Positions 35,969-47,309 are shown, numbered from the stretch's first letter. The stretch: 64,000 nt of DNA from Cybelea sp963824595 (GCA_963824595.1 CAWGPY010000007.1:124001-188000); one strand, 5' to 3'. The notes: a model not told the origin generated them from the letters alone. Made by a program: numbers and translations.

Positions 35969-37116
35969 AAGCGGCTCTTAGCGAGCAAGGTGCAGAGGAC
36001 ACATGCGATGCCGACATACGCCAGAAAGTTCGCGAGGTATGCTGTCTCGCCCGGCAGCGCCGCGCCCGCCACGGATCGAGCCGCGACCTCGGCGACGTGT
36101 GGCACGGTGAGCGCCGTTGGTGCCAGCGCGTTGAGCAGGTTCCAGGGCACCGTTAGCAGCGAGACCCCCGCCCAGGCCATCGGGGAGCGCGTTTGGCTCG
36201 CCACGACAAACGCTAGGGGCAGTACGGCGGCGAGCTGGGTGAGGTGGATGTACACACCCCCCATCACGGCTAAGGCGATCGGCACGAGCACGACCATTGC
36301 AAGGGATTGCTGTTTCAGCTTGCCGGCCAACGCGATGCCGAGCGCTACGAACAAAGCATACTGCAGCGATCCGATCGCCAGCGCGGCACGATCGGGAACG
36401 CCGAAGTTATGCAGCATCGAGCTTAAACCGAACTGCACGATCGAGCCAAGCTCGAAGCGCGCGTGATCGGGGAGCACTCCGCCAAAATACTGAGCATTCA
36501 CCGCAGCGCCGCCGACGGTGAGCGAAAGGACCACCAATGCGGCGGCGACGATCGCTACGCGGCCGCGCATTTCCTTGAGCAGCACGAATGCCGCGAGCAG
36601 CGCCGGTCCCGCGACGTGCGGTTCGATGCAGGCCAGGCCCAACAGGCCCGTCGCAGCGTTCCACTGCCTGCGCTGAAGCATCACCGCGGCGGCGCAGAGC
36701 AGGGCCAGTGGGATCGGGGCGAGCGCGCCCGTCGGCAGCGACTGCAACAGCACCGCGATGGCGATGGAGATGCCGACCGGCAGCAGCGGCAACTTTGACA
36801 GCTCGAGAATCGCCCAGATGATCGCGGCAGCGCTCGCGAGCAGCATCATGAACCACACCACCGACGCCTGAGCGTAGGGCAGGCGCGAGAGCGGGGCGAT
36901 GAAGCCCAACGCGTAGGGCGGCAGGGGCGCGACGACGATCGAGCGCGGTGAGCTCCACGACCGGTTGGCGTGCTCGCAAGAGTGCAGCGGCTCGTACGTA
37001 TACGGGTTTGCCCCCGATGAGAGCGCGCGCGCCGCGCAGTAAAAGGCCGTGAAGTCGATCCCGCCGGCCGTTATCTTGGGCGGGCGGGCGATGAGGAACC
37101 CCAGCAGCGCCACCAC
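35950..37116 (-). CDS. GT87 (DUF2029-type) polytopic glycosyltransferase
   Basis: The protein has 388 residues and about ten membrane segments. The first loop holds IDFTAFYCAARALSSGANPY and EPLHSCEH, the same pattern as both halves of the duplicated protein at 29242. EPHVAGPALLAAFVL and VLPDHARFELGSIVQFGL follow. It is intact in this otherwise indel-rich stretch. GTG 37116 is the best start; the frame continues upstream without a better one. It probably transfers a pentose or hexose from a polyprenyl-phosphate donor outside the membrane. Confidence 0.82.
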   Translation of the reverse strand: MVALLGFLIARPPKITAGGIDFTAFYCAARALSSGANPYTYEPLHSCEHANRSWSSPRSIVVAPLPPYALGFIAPLSRLPYAQASVVWFMMLLASAAAIIWAILELSKLPLLPVGISIAIAVLLQSLPTGALAPIPLALLCAAAVMLQRRQWNAATGLLGLACIEPHVAGPALLAAFVLLKEMRGRVAIVAAALVVLSLTVGGAAVNAQYFGGVLPDHARFELGSIVQFGLSSMLHNFGVPDRAALAIGSLQYALFVALGIALAGKLKQQSLAMVVLVPIALAVMGGVYIHLTQLAAVLPLAFVVASQTRSPMAWAGVSLLTVPWNLLNALAPTALTVPHVAEVAARSVAGAALPGETAYLANFLAYVGIACVLCTLLAKSRLWQTAQ

Positions 37117-37150
37117 GAGAACGCCGAGCAGAACGCGCGTCAGCGTGGGT

Positions 37151-38717
37151 CTAGGTCCGAATGCGCGAGCGCCAGCGCTGGATGCCGCGCACGATGAAAT
37201 CGCGGTCGGCGCCCTCGGCTTGCCACATCTTGGAAAACTGCGCCCCGGCGCTGCGCGGCTGCTGTTCAGGCGTTAGGTCCGTGAAGCGGATCCGCATCGG
37301 CACGGTCACGCCTTCCCCGGATACGATCGCCTGTTGCAGCGGTAGGCTCGGCAGGGCCGCGAGCATCTCGCGCGCGGCGTTGGGCAGCGTCTTGGCGATG
37401 AACTGCTGATCGGCTTCGCTTCCCAGGCGCAGGGCGAAGACCGTGCCGCACTGCGAGAGCACGGGCAGCGAAAGCTCCGTGGGGCGCTGCGTGACCAGGG
37501 CCAGGGAGATGCCGTACTTACGGCCCTCCTTGGCGATCTGGGTGATGATCCGAACGGTTTCGGAGAAGCCGAGGCTCTCGTCGGCCGGCACGTACCGTTG
37601 CGCCTCCTCGCACACCAGCAGCACCGGCGGCATCTCCGCGCGCTCCGACCAGATGCCGAAGTTGAACAGGATCCGGCTCAGCGTCGAGACCACGACGTCG
37701 GCCACTCTGCATGCAATGGCGGAGAGATTGAAAACTTGAAAGTGGCTTGCCGCGGACGGAGACCCGGAGCAGATGGGCGACGATGTCTTCCAGAATGTCG
37801 TTCTCGGTTGTGAAGAAGAAGCGGAAGCGCGGGTCGTTGAGAAGTGAATCGAGCTGCTCGCGTAGACGCAGATAGGGAAACGCCGTGTCGGGCTTCGAGA
37901 GACGGCTGATCTGCCGGTCGATCGAGCGCAGCAACGGATGTGTGCGGAACGGAACCGGCGTGTCGACGGTGATGCTGAAGAGATTGGGGTCGTCGGGGTT
38001 GTAGGTGTGCTGCGCCGCCATTATTGTGTCTTTAAGGATTAGCGCCTGCGACTGCGGCTCGCTGTCGCTGCCGCTGTGGATTAGTAGTTGGCTCGCCTCG
38101 GCGTAGCTGATTACTGATAGTGGGAGCTCGCAGGTTCGGGGGGCTTAGGAGGGTGGTGCAGGCTGCCGAAGGTCTCCTGTGTAAACTGGCTGTGGGGGCT
38201 GAGCTAGAGGATGTGTGCCTGGGTCCCCTTGGCCAGGATTGCTGAGAGGATGACGGTCAGCGCGCACGACTTGCCTGATCTGGTCGAGCCCAGCACTGTG
38301 AAATGCTTGCCGAGCAGCTTGTCGGTTATTATGTAGGCAGGGTGGCTGGGATCTGGGTAGATCGTTCCCCACCGGGTCAGACGAAGAAGGCTCGCCGCAA
38401 ACGGCGATCAGCTCGGCCTCGCCGGCCACGTGGGCGGCCGCGCCGGGGACCGGGATGGGTATGGACACGTCTGGGGCGAACTCCAGGCTGCCGTTCTTTG
38501 CGACGATCTCGCCGAGCAAATCGGCCACCAGGTAATGGCTGGCGCCTTCGCCCTGGCCGATGTTGACTTCGCTGATGCTGCCCAGGACCTGGCGGTCGCC
38601 GTTGGGCACCTTCACGACGGTGCCGACGCGAAGCGCTTCCCAGTCGGTAGTCTTCCCGTCAAGATCCACGGTCATCTGCGACCCCACCACGCTGAGAACC
38701 TGACCGAGCTTCGTCAT
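37151..38717 (-). pseudogene. HerA-like ATPase (HAS-barrel/DUF87 family), heavily disrupted as read
   Basis: About 520 residues if repaired. ATG 38717 opens a HAS-barrel (LGQVLSVVGSQMTVDLDG, GTVVKVPNGDRQVLGSI). After a shift the Walker A region reads HFTVLGSTRSGKSCALTVIL, followed by a TAG in AHIL-L. A further frame gives SQALILKDTIMAAQHTYN and ITVDTPVPFRTHPLLRS. The last frame, joined near 37740, has VLLVCEEAQRYVPADESLGF, EGRKYGISLALVTQRPTELS and the arginine-finger region. At least four indels and one nonsense codon are needed. HerA ATPases translocate along DNA with NurA; no clear NurA is adjacent. Either a decaying gene or poor sequence. Confidence 0.6.
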
Positions 38718-38763
38718 GAGCTACGGTGGCCGCAATACGCGCGGCCGGCGGGAAAAGCCTCTG

Positions 38764-38997
38764 CTAATGGATGTGGGCCACGAGCGGCGCCAATGCCTTG
38801 AGCTGAGCGAGATCCCAGAGTGTGAGGCGATAGAGCACGTGCCAGTGGGCCTCGGCGAGCACGAGCACGCCGTTGACATCCAATAAACGGCCGTCCCGTA
38901 TAGGGTCCGCTGGACGACTCGAGGGGACACCCGCGTCAGTCGTCGCTCCATGGCGGGGTACTACCCACCCAAGCGACGGAAGTAACACCCTAGGCAA
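38764..38997 (-). CDS. Unidentified short reading frame between DUF882 and HerA-like genes
   Basis: There are 77 residues, with a plausible C-terminal part (GRLLDVNGVLVLAEAHWHVL then WDLAQLKALAPLVAHIH). No start signal or family is recognisable, and the first half looks like read-through of non-coding sequence. It could be the remnant of a gene that once lay beside the HerA-like ATPase. Evidence is weak. Confidence 0.25.
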   Translation of the reverse strand: MPRVLLPSLGWVVPRHGATTDAGVPSSRPADPIRDGRLLDVNGVLVLAEAHWHVLYRLTLWDLAQLKALAPLVAHIH

Positions 38998-39566
38998 AAC
39001 GCGCCTCCGGGACCGGAATCTCCCCCACCCACCAGCGGCGGGTGCCCGAGTCGAGGTGGACGTGACTGTCGTAATAGCCTATGCCGCCGGAGACCTCGCG
39101 CGACCAGCAGACGTCGAAGAGCTGCCGCATCGAAACGCCGGGCACGTACATGTCGGCGGCCTTTCCGTAGAGATGCATGCTGTTGCGGGCCGCGCCTTCG
39201 GTGGCGGCGTTCGTCTGCGGTGTGCGGTAACCGCTCGTGATGACGATCGGTTGACGAATGCCCATCAGCGCGAGCACCTGCTGCACTTCCCAGAGCGCCT
39301 CGATCTCGACGACGTCAAATTCTCACATAGCCCTGTGTCATGGGGACGTGGCGGTCGCGCATCAACCAGCAGATCATCCGATAGCCGGGATCGTAGAGCG
39401 TGCGCCCGTCAATGCAGAACGGCGCCATGATCTCTTCGTTCGTTCCCGCGTGCTGCAGCCAGAGAACGCGTCGAGTCGCCGCGGGTACGGCGGCGCGCAC
39501 CGCTGCCGGCGACATCCCCGCGAATGCGGCCGCGGTTAAAGCGGTCAAGAAATCTCGCCGGTGCAT
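38990..39566 (-). CDS. DUF882/YcbK-like M15-type murein peptidase, one frameshift as read
   Basis: About 190 residues. ATG 39566 shares one base with the upstream stop (TGATG). The N-terminus MHRRDFLTALTAAAFAG is a twin-arginine-type signal. The domain follows: FCIDGRTLYDPGYRMICWLM, and after a one-base shift near 39316, VEIEALWEVQQVLALMG, VITSGYRTPQTN, NSMHLYGKAADMYV and YDSHVHLDSG, the zinc-binding His-Asp-His set. DUF882 proteins act on peptidoglycan cross-links in the periplasm. Within a glycan/pilus operon it could open the wall locally for export; that is inference. Confidence 0.75.
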
Positions 39567-40715
39567 CACAATAGTCCGATCGTCAATTGGGTCGGAGCGG
39601 CCATCGCCCGTAGTATAGCATATTTGCCGCGCCACAGCCACACCGCGGCGCCTCCGATGCAGATCAACGCGAGCACCCAAATTCCGTGCGGCGCGACCAT
39701 CGCGACGGCCGTGAGCGCGTAACCGCCGGCGATCAGCGGCGTCCGCCACGGCTCGCGCAGCTGCGTCGTGGCGTAGAACGTCGACGGCAACGCCATTACG
39801 GCCTCGTACGGCCACGCGTGCGGGCTGGCCGCCAATCCGATAGCGGCATCATGCTTGCCGCGGCAACGGCCGGAGCCGCGCGGCCAGCGGCACGGAAAGC
39901 GCCAATAAGCACAGACCGACCAGCGCAGCAACGCCGGCGTTCGTGCCGAGCGTCACGAGCAATGTGGGGAGCGTAAACGCCTTAACGCTGCCCACGTGAA
40001 AGTCGAGCGGAATCCACCACGCCAGCGTATGCACATACGTTACCGGCCATCGCCAGTCGCCGGCGGATGCCGCGACGCTCGATAGATACCAACCCAACGC
40101 GCATGCGGAGGTGACGCCGAGCGCGCGCCACTCTTTACGAACGACGAGCAGCACAACGATCGGCAGCGCAAGGCTGGGCTTGTAAAGGAGAACGCCTGTC
40201 GCGAGACCGGTCAGCCACAAACGGCGCTTGGTCAAGCCTAACGCAGCGGCGAAAACGGCCGTGAGCGCCAACGCGGTGTTTTGACCGCTCTCGATAGCGC
40301 TCACTGCGGGACCCCATGCGAGCACGCCGGCCACGGCGTACCACGGGCTGAAACCGTAAACGCGCGCCGCGATCAGGCCAGCGGCGACGAAGAGCGCGGT
40401 CATCGCGAGCATCTCGACGATTAGCCCGGTCATGGGATTTAGATGGCTCAGCGGCGCGTAGAACCACGCAAAACCGGGCGGATACGAGAACGGCTGTGCG
40501 ATCAGGCCGCGTGCTTGCGCCCAGTCGTAGAGGCGCTGCGGGTCGGTAAGCGTGGCCGTGCCGGCGTTGGCCCCGGCCGACCAGAAACATGCGAAGTCGT
40601 ATCGGTAGGCCACGTCGTGAAACCACGGCAGCAGAATGAACGGCAGCGATGCGACGATCGCACAGCACGCGCCGTAAATCCACACGCGGTCGAGGCTGAG
40701 ACGCAGCGGGTTCAC
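39566..40715 (-). CDS. GT87 (DUF2029) polytopic glycosyltransferase, frameshift as read
   Basis: About 382 residues. GTG 40715 lies 1 nt after the upstream stop. The first loop has YRYDFACFWSAGANAG, followed by PFSYPPGFAWFYAPLSHLNP and ESGQNTALALTAVFAAALGL, typical of the DUF2029 branch with mannosyl or arabinosyl transfer. Near 39855 the frame changes and continues with AIGLAASPHAWPYEAVMALP and the last membrane segments, ending at 39566. It differs from the other GT87 members here, being closer to the DUF2029 type with the SPHAWPYE motif. Confidence 0.75.
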
Positions 40716-40716
40716 G

Positions 40717-43093
40717 TCACACCCCCAGCGGGTCGGCGCAGTAGGGGGAGGCGGTTGGAGCCGACCAGGTGAGGCGAGGTGACGCGTCAGCCGGCGCTGT
40801 GATCGCGACGTTGCCGGGCACGCGCCAGTTGATGGCGCGACGGGTGTCGGTGACGTACGCGGTGACGCCGTGCGGACCGTGCGTCAAGCCGCGCGTGGGG
40901 ACCGTGCCGTAGAAGAGTGGCCCCCGTTGGCGAGAGCGCTGAGAACGGCTCGCCCTCGAGCAGCAGCCATACGACGCTGCGCCTTGCGTCGGGTGGCGTG
41001 TCGAGCCGGCCGCTTATGAGGGCGAAGCCTCCGGGACAGCGTTCGACCCCCCGAAGGAGCCCGTCCGCGGTGGGTGCGTTCGCAGCGATTGCAAGAACCG
41101 CGATGAAAACCGCGCGCCCGGGACAACGAAGAACGTTCGAACCGGGATGATCCGAGCGTAGGGTCCTTTCTCGCCGCTTCTCGCGAAAGCGCTGACGACG
41201 TGCGGGCCTTCGCGCAATCCATTTGTGCCGAAGGTCGCGAAGAACCCGCTATAGGAGTATGTGACGTCGCGCGTGGCTTCAGCGATCTGGAAGTTGTACA
41301 GTTCCGATACGGTGCGTGCGGCGAAGCGGCCATCGACCACACGGTCACCTCGCTCGCCGCGCGATGAAGCCGAGGAAAGATCGCCGCTCCACCCGCCCAG
41401 AGCCGCGAACCAGGCTCGAGAGCATCTCGGAAGCGCCGACTGGCTAGTGGGTGGAAATCCATCCCCTGCATCGGCCAAACGAATCCAAGAGCGGTCTCTG
41501 CTCGGGTCTGCGACTGGTTTGGAACGACGTAACATAGTCGGGCCGGCTCTCAGTATAATAGCGATGAACGATTGCGCCTAAAGCGTAGCACGCAGCAATG
41601 ATGCTATATAAAGCCAGCGCGCTACATGCGATGATCGGAATCCGTCCGCGGTATTGTCGAAATACCCTCGGCGCGTACCAGCCAGCGCAGAGAAATGCGG
41701 CAAAGACGAAGGGATACCAGTGCCTTCCGACGAGCGCCAAAGACGTTGTCGTTAGAGAGTAGAGCGTAAAGAGAATGATAGTAAAGAACACGTAGCTGTT
41801 GATTAGCGGATCGTCGGTCGTGAGCACGAAGGCTGTAGCATCGTTACCTCGACGAGCCAAATGAAAGAAGCCAGCGCAGCGTCCCTGAGGTAGCGATAAG
41901 CGATAGGAATGACTACGGCGATGCTGCCGATCGCGATAATCGTTCTAATGCGAGCTCCAGCGGAGCGGCCAAGATTATGAGAGGCGTATCCCAGAGACCA
42001 AGCTCGCCCCAGTACGTCGCCGCGTTGGCAGGACCAGTGATAAAGAAGTCATCGAGAACGCTCTGTCCGTGTTGATCGCAATGAAATAAAGCGTCGGTTC
42101 AACACCGTTGTGCAAGACCGCAGAAAGGCGGGCGAATAGGCCATCGGAAGGCGCAGCCCTCCTTCGGTTGGACCTAATTGGTGGGGCAGCTAATGACAGC
42201 TGCAGAAGAATAAGCAGCATCGCGGCCCGAGGAGCAATAGCACCCGCAACGCGCCCCAGGGAGAGTTTTGGTCTCTCGGCGTAAAGTCGCGCTATGACAA
42301 GTGCGATTACTGGCACGCTACGGCGGCGAAGAACTGATACTTTGTGACGGCCAGGCAGCCCAACACGGCGCCGAGGGCGAGGGTCGTGCGCAGCGGTCGG
42401 GCGCTGCGCTTCAGTTGCGTCGCGAAGAAGAGAGCTGCGGAGACCAGCGCGTAGGCCAAGTTGTCGGGCTGCACGTACGACGATACGAGCGTCGTCAGCG
42501 GAAAGAAGGCCGCCGCTACCAGTACCGCTACGCTCGGCCATGGAGGCACACCGACGTTTCTGGCGGTGCGATAGTTAAAATATAGGCCCGCCATCGTCAG
42601 GAACACGCACAGCAGCCGTGCCGCAAAGAACGTGGCCACCAGCGAACCGGTGGCGAGGCACCACCTTCATCCACGCCGCCTCGAGCGCATAGAAACCAAA
42701 GGGATAACCAGCGGCAATGTAGGGGATATGGCCTGGAGGGGGCGGCGGAGTCCGAACGCTCGGGGCGCCTGCGTCGATACGGCGGTAGAACGCGATGCTT
42801 CCGTAGCCGCGCGGCGCCGGCACCGCCGAGTGGAACGCGACGGCGAAGTAGTCGGTGGCGCCCAGCAAGTAGCGCGTGTACGGGCTCACTATCCACGCCG
42901 TTTTCTCTCCCGGCGTGGTGATGAGGTGGCCGGCCGTGAAGATCGAGATCGCGTAGTCGAAGTGCGCCGCCTCGTCGGTGGCCTGAAAGATCGGCACGAT
43001 GAACGCCCATGCCGCGCTCAGCGCGCCGGCGAGCGCGATCGCCGCAACGGCGGCGCGATCGGCCGCGCGGTTGCGGCGCCCGGAGTCAAGCAC
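40717..43093 (-). CDS. DUF2142-like polytopic membrane protein with duplicated C-terminal beta domain, many frameshifts
   Basis: About 790 residues if repaired. GTG 43093 overlaps the upstream GT87 stop by 8 nt. The N-terminus has a membrane helix followed by FQATDEAAHFDYAISIFTAG, resembling the PDEPAHF motif of DUF2142. YIAAGYPFGFYALEAAWMK, ARLLCVFLTMAGLYFNY and SSYVQPDNLAYALVSAALF follow. The middle (41.4-42.5 kb) is split over several frames. The C-terminus has two similar beta modules with GLREGPHVVSAFARS and GLTHGPHGVTAYVTD, ending YCADPLGV. The family is presumed to handle lipid-linked glycans, like neighbouring GT87 proteins. Confidence 0.55.
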
Positions 43094-44455
43094 GCTGAAG
43101 CTTTCGCGCCGGCTTGAGCACGCTCCAGTACGTCAGCGCGAATCCGGCAAGGATCAACAGATGGCCGTACCACGAGAAGGGCGTCGGCGGAAACTGCTCG
43201 GCGAGCTGGCGCCAGGGGACCTCGGCCAGCACGGACGGCGGCGGCAGTGAAAGCGTGACGACCGCGCGGCGGGCGAGCTCGGCGCTTGCAGCAGCTGCAG
43301 CGCGGCGGCGAGCGCGATCGTTACGGGTAGTGCAACGATCCACGCAACGCGATTGTACGCGAGGATCGCGAGCAGCACGAACGCCGCCAGAACGCCACCG
43401 TATCCGATGGAGGCTTGCCATGGAATAGCGACCGCGAGGCAGGCGAGTCCGCCCCACGCCGCGGCCGAACGGGTCCGAGCGGCAACGAGCATCGCAAGCG
43501 GAATGGCCGCGCCGATCTGCGTGACGTGCACGAAGGGTCCGCCGGTAACGGCCAGCGCCATCGGTACGAGGACCACGCCTTCGGGCATCGTCGAGCGCAG
43601 GCGTCCGGCGATCCAAAGGGCCGCCGCGATGAAAAGCAAGTACTGCGCGCTCGCGATCGCCGACGCGGCACCGTCGCCAAGACCCGCGGCATGAAGGAGC
43701 GCGCTCAATGAGTACTGCTCGGCGTTGCCGATCTCAGAGGTCGAGTGCGCGGGCAACACGCGCAGCACGTACTCCAGATTGAGCGCCGCGCGGCCGGCGA
43801 CGGCCGACGTAACGAACAGAACACCGACGACGGTCGCCAATGCGAGACGTGCGCGCGGAACGAACACGAATGTCGCCAGCAGCACCGGCAGGGCGAGGTG
43901 AGGCTCGACGCAAGCCGCGCCTTGCAGCAGCGCTGCCCCTGCCCAACGCTCCCGCGCGACCGCCACGGCTGACAGGCATAGCAACGCGATCGGGAGCAGC
44001 GCCAGGCTTCCGACCATTAGCGACGGCAGCAGCACGCCGACCAGCACGCAGCTGCCCACAAGCAGCAACGGCAGCGCGGTGAGCTCGACGAGGGCCCATA
44101 CGATCAGCATGCCGCCCGCGAGCAGCAGGAGCCACCACAGGAACTGCGCGCGCTCGTACGACAGCCGCCCGAGCGGGAGCGAACGCAGCGATGGCATAGG
44201 GCGGCAGCGGCCGGGCCCTACGGCGTTGGCGGTCGGCGGGCCGCAGAGTCGAGCCTCGCACGCATGCAGCGGTTCGTAGCGATAGGGGTCGCCCCCGGCG
44301 CTCAAGAATCTGCGCGCCCAGTAGAATGCGTCAAAGTCGAGGTACGCGGCCGTGATCGGCGGCGGGTTGGCGATCGCGTAACCGATCAGGATCGCACCCG
44401 CGACGGCGGCCGCAAGCAGCAGAAGAGCGCGCGGCCGCGGCGGCGGGCTAGTCAC
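43086..44455 (-). CDS. GT87 (DUF2029-type) polytopic glycosyltransferase, frameshifts as read
   Basis: About 455 residues. GTG 44455 overlaps the upstream stop by 8 nt (GTGACTAG); an in-frame GTG at 44482 is an alternative. The first loop has YLDFDAFYWARRFLSAGGDP and EPLHACEA. Near 44200-44240 a pair of compensating one-base shifts scrambles about 12 residues. EPHLALPVLLATFVF and VLPAHSTSEIGNAEQYSL match the duplicated protein at 29242. Near 43290 a shift leads to LPPPSVLAEVPWRQLAEQFP and the final helix, ending 43086. Probably transfers a sugar from a polyprenyl-phosphate donor. Confidence 0.75.
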
Positions 44456-45840
44456 GCCGGAAGACGACGTAGGCGCCGTCACGATACGTGCGTCCCCAAT
44501 GCGGCGACGACGCCAGCGCAGACTCCAACGCGCCGCGTCCCGCGATCACCGTGTCCACGCCGTAGCGGAGAGCGGAACTCCACGCCGGCCGCGTCTGAAT
44601 GGTCGCGACGTAGCTCTTCCACACGGGCAAGGGGTATGCGTCGCAGCGGCCGTCGATGAAAACCCGAAGCGTCGGGTGCTGAAGCGCCGCGCTGCACCAC
44701 GTGAAGTTTTCGCAGAAGAGCCGGTGAGAGGCACCGTCGGCGGCGAGCCGCTCGATTGCGGCGAGCGGCATCGGCGCGGGTTGACGCGCCTGAATCTTGA
44801 CCATCGCGAAGGCCGCAGACCGGAGTCGCGAGCGCGATCGTCGGGAAGCGGCCAGCGGGCTCTGGCTCCCGCGCCTTCGCGCCCCAGAGCGCCGATCCGC
44901 GGGAAGCGCGCGTCCAAACCGCGCGCCGCGAGCGGCGCCGCGACGATCGCAAACAACGCCGTGTTCCGGATTGCAAAGAGCGCCGCAATAAACAACAGGA
45001 CCGCCGGGAAGCTGCGCGTCTTGTCGCGCGTCAGCGTCGCGGCGCCGCCCGCGACGATCGCGAGGGCGATCGGCAACGCGCCGTAGAGGAACGACGCGTT
45101 GTCCCAGTTCGGCGGCTGCCACTCTTGAATGTAGTGGCGGATCGGGCTCGTGGCAAGGCTCAACGCCAACGCCGGCAGCCGCGCGCCGAACGGCGTGCAG
45201 AGCGTGCGCGAGAAGGACGGCGGGCAGCATCACGAGATCGCGGTTCGAACGGAGCGAGCGGACCCCGCCGGTCGCAAGGGCGCCCGCCAGCCGCGCCAGG
45301 ACGATGGCCGGCGCGAGCGCGACGCTCGCGTGGAGATTCGCCCAGACGATTGCCACCGGGAACGCCGCGTAATACCAGCGGTCGTCGCGCTCCAGAAAAA
45401 GCATGAAGTGCCGCCAGCGCGCCCCAGCCGAGCACCTGCGCGCGTGCGCCGAACGACTCGAGCATCGCGATGCCGCAGTGCAGCAGCGCCGATCACCGGC
45501 CGCCTCGGGGCCCGCGATCAGCGCGGGACCCGAACGTAGACTGAACAGAGAATCGCCACCGGGTTACCGCGCTGACCGCGATGAGCGAGAATGGCGAACA
45601 GCGCCATGATTCTGCGCCAGCGCGACCGCGGTTCCGAACAGCCACTCCTGCGGCACCCAGGGCGCGCCCGGCGCGGTGAACGTCTCGCTGCCCAGCGTCG
45701 CCCGCGGGTAGCCGGTGCGTTCGCAAGATCAAATCGCCCAGCCATCGCTGCCAATAGAGATCGCCGTCGCCCGGCGTCCGGCGTGGTCCGAGCACGAGGA
45801 AGAGCCCGCCCCATAACAGCAGCGCGAGCCCAGTGCGACG
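44448..45840 (-). CDS. PMT/RgtA-like polytopic membrane protein, several frameshifts
   Basis: About 460 residues if repaired; the start is uncertain because the 5' end is in an indel-rich stretch just after the prepilin peptidase stop. Pieces in order: GDGDLYWQRWLGDLILRTHR, a gap across frames, RWYYAAFPVAIVWANLHASV, EWQPPNWDNASFLYGALPIA, FIAALFAIRNTALFAIVAAP, and the C-terminus LRVFIDGRCDAYPLPVWKSY with GVDTVIAGRGALESAL. This layout matches large membrane proteins annotated as glycosyltransferase RgtA/B/C/D-like. The ending overlaps the next GT87. It links the pilus genes and the glycan genes in one unit. Confidence 0.6.
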
Positions 45841-45841
45841 C

Positions 45842-46449
45842 TCAGTGCGTTAGACCGATTGGGAGAGCGATTCCCGTCGCGGCTGCGATGTAGGGCGCGA
45901 ACGCGATAGGTGTTTTTGGCGCCCCGCCGAAGCGATGACCGATCGCTGCGGCGCCGCACGCGACGGCGAGCGCCATCGCCAGCGGCGCCGGCAGCACGGC
46001 GCCTGCGAGCGCCGCGAGCTTCACGTCGCCCCAGCCCATGCCGTAGGGAGGCGAGCAGACCGCCGCCAGAGCGAAAGGCGCGAACACGATTGCCGCGGAG
46101 CCCAGCGCGCCCCAGTCGGCGATGCGCCAGCGCGAAGAGCACCACCGCGGCGAGCGGCACGAGGGTGAACGAATCCGGCACGAGGCCGCAGGTCGCATCG
46201 CTGTACCACGACGCGACGAGCGAGAACGTGACGATCGCGGCGATGCCCACCTGCAGCGGGCTCCGCACCCCAGAACACGACGACGAATCCGAGCAGCGCC
46301 GCCGCGGCCACCAGCAAAACCACGGGTGTCTTCCCCGGTGCGGGTCCGTCGTCGGCCGGCGGTACGCCAGCGCAGACCGCGCGGCTCGTTTGGACGGCGA
46401 TGTACGCGATGCAGCCGAAGAAGGCCGCCGCGGCGATTGCTGCAATCAC
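45842..46449 (-). CDS. Prepilin peptidase (A24 family), second copy, frameshifts as read
   Basis: About 200 residues. GTG 46449 overlaps the tadC stop (GTGA). It has six hydrophobic segments with the two catalytic aspartates: SDATCGLVPDSFTL in the first loop and GMGWGDVKLAAL in the second, separated over three frames by two one-base shifts (near 46265 and 46125). It lacks the N-terminal cysteine domain of PilD, as usual for Tad peptidases. It cleaves prepilin signal peptides at the cytoplasmic membrane face. The window has another such gene at 51150. Confidence 0.72.
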
Positions 46450-47309
46450 GGGTGTTGGCTAAAGTCGTTGGCCGCGACCGTTCCGAAGATGATGGTGAAG
46501 ATCGAAGGGATCATGAAGAAGACCATCGGGAAGACGAGCTTTACCGGGCAGCTTTCCGGCCATCTCTTCCACGAGCATCAGCCGCTGATGGCGCGCGTCT
46601 TCGGCGAGTTCCGTAAGCAGCTTCGCGACGTTCGCGCCCAGACGTTCGGCCTGCGTCATCACGCGCAGCGCGTTACGCAGCGCCGACCTGGTCCGTGCGC
46701 TCGCCAACTGCTTTTAGTGCCTGGGATCGCGAGCGCCCCAGGCGAATCTCCGAGAGCGCCTCTTTGATTTCTTCGCCCAGCGGGCCAGGCGCCGCATCCA
46801 CCGCGTAGGCAAGAGCGGAGTTAAGCGCCAGACCGGCCTGCACCGTGGACGAGACCATGTCCAAAAACTCGGGCAGGGTCTTCTGAATCGAGACCTTTCG
46901 CTCTTCGATCGCGCGATTCATCATCAGGAAGGGGGAGGAATTGACCGCAAGCCGTCAGCATCACGAGGATCGGAATCAGCCACGCGATGTCCAGGTTTGC
47001 GATCCGCCAGATGAGCAGGGTGAACACCGGTCCAAGCGCGGCGCAGGCCACCACCCGCAGCGCGAATGCCGCGGGCGTCGTCGTATACCAGCCGGCCTCG
47101 ATGAGGTGGCGTACCAGCAACGCGCGTCGCTCGCCCTTGAACAGACGGTCGGCCAGCGGCGAGCTCTCCTCGCGCATTCTCGCGTCGCGCGTCTTGAGGC
47201 CTTCGAGCTGCTCGGCCAGCATGCTCTTCGATGGGATCAGCGAGAGCGCGAACAGGAAGACCGAGACGCCGCAGAAGACCGGGATGAAATAGGCCAGCCA
47301 GGCTTCCAT
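46446..47309 (-). CDS. tadC: TadC, type II/IV secretion F-family inner membrane platform protein
   Basis: About 287 residues with two shifts as read. ATG 47309 starts MEAWLAYFIPVFCGVSVFLF. The cytoplasmic segment after KSMLAEQLEGLKTRDARMRE leads to membrane segments near LLIWRIANLDIAWLIPILVM. In the next frame comes VSIQKTLPEFLDMVSSTVQA and LNSALAYAV, then a third frame with AERLGANVAKLLTELAEDAR and the final hydrophobic stretch ending NDFSQHP. The LPEFLDML-type motif is the T2SSF domain hallmark. With TadB it forms the platform moved by CpaF. Confidence 0.75.

Noticed and set aside
38764..38997. NurA nuclease partner for the HerA-like ATPase
   Set aside because: The short frame lacks the NurA catalytic Asp motifs and any similarity I can recognise; kept only as an unidentified frame.
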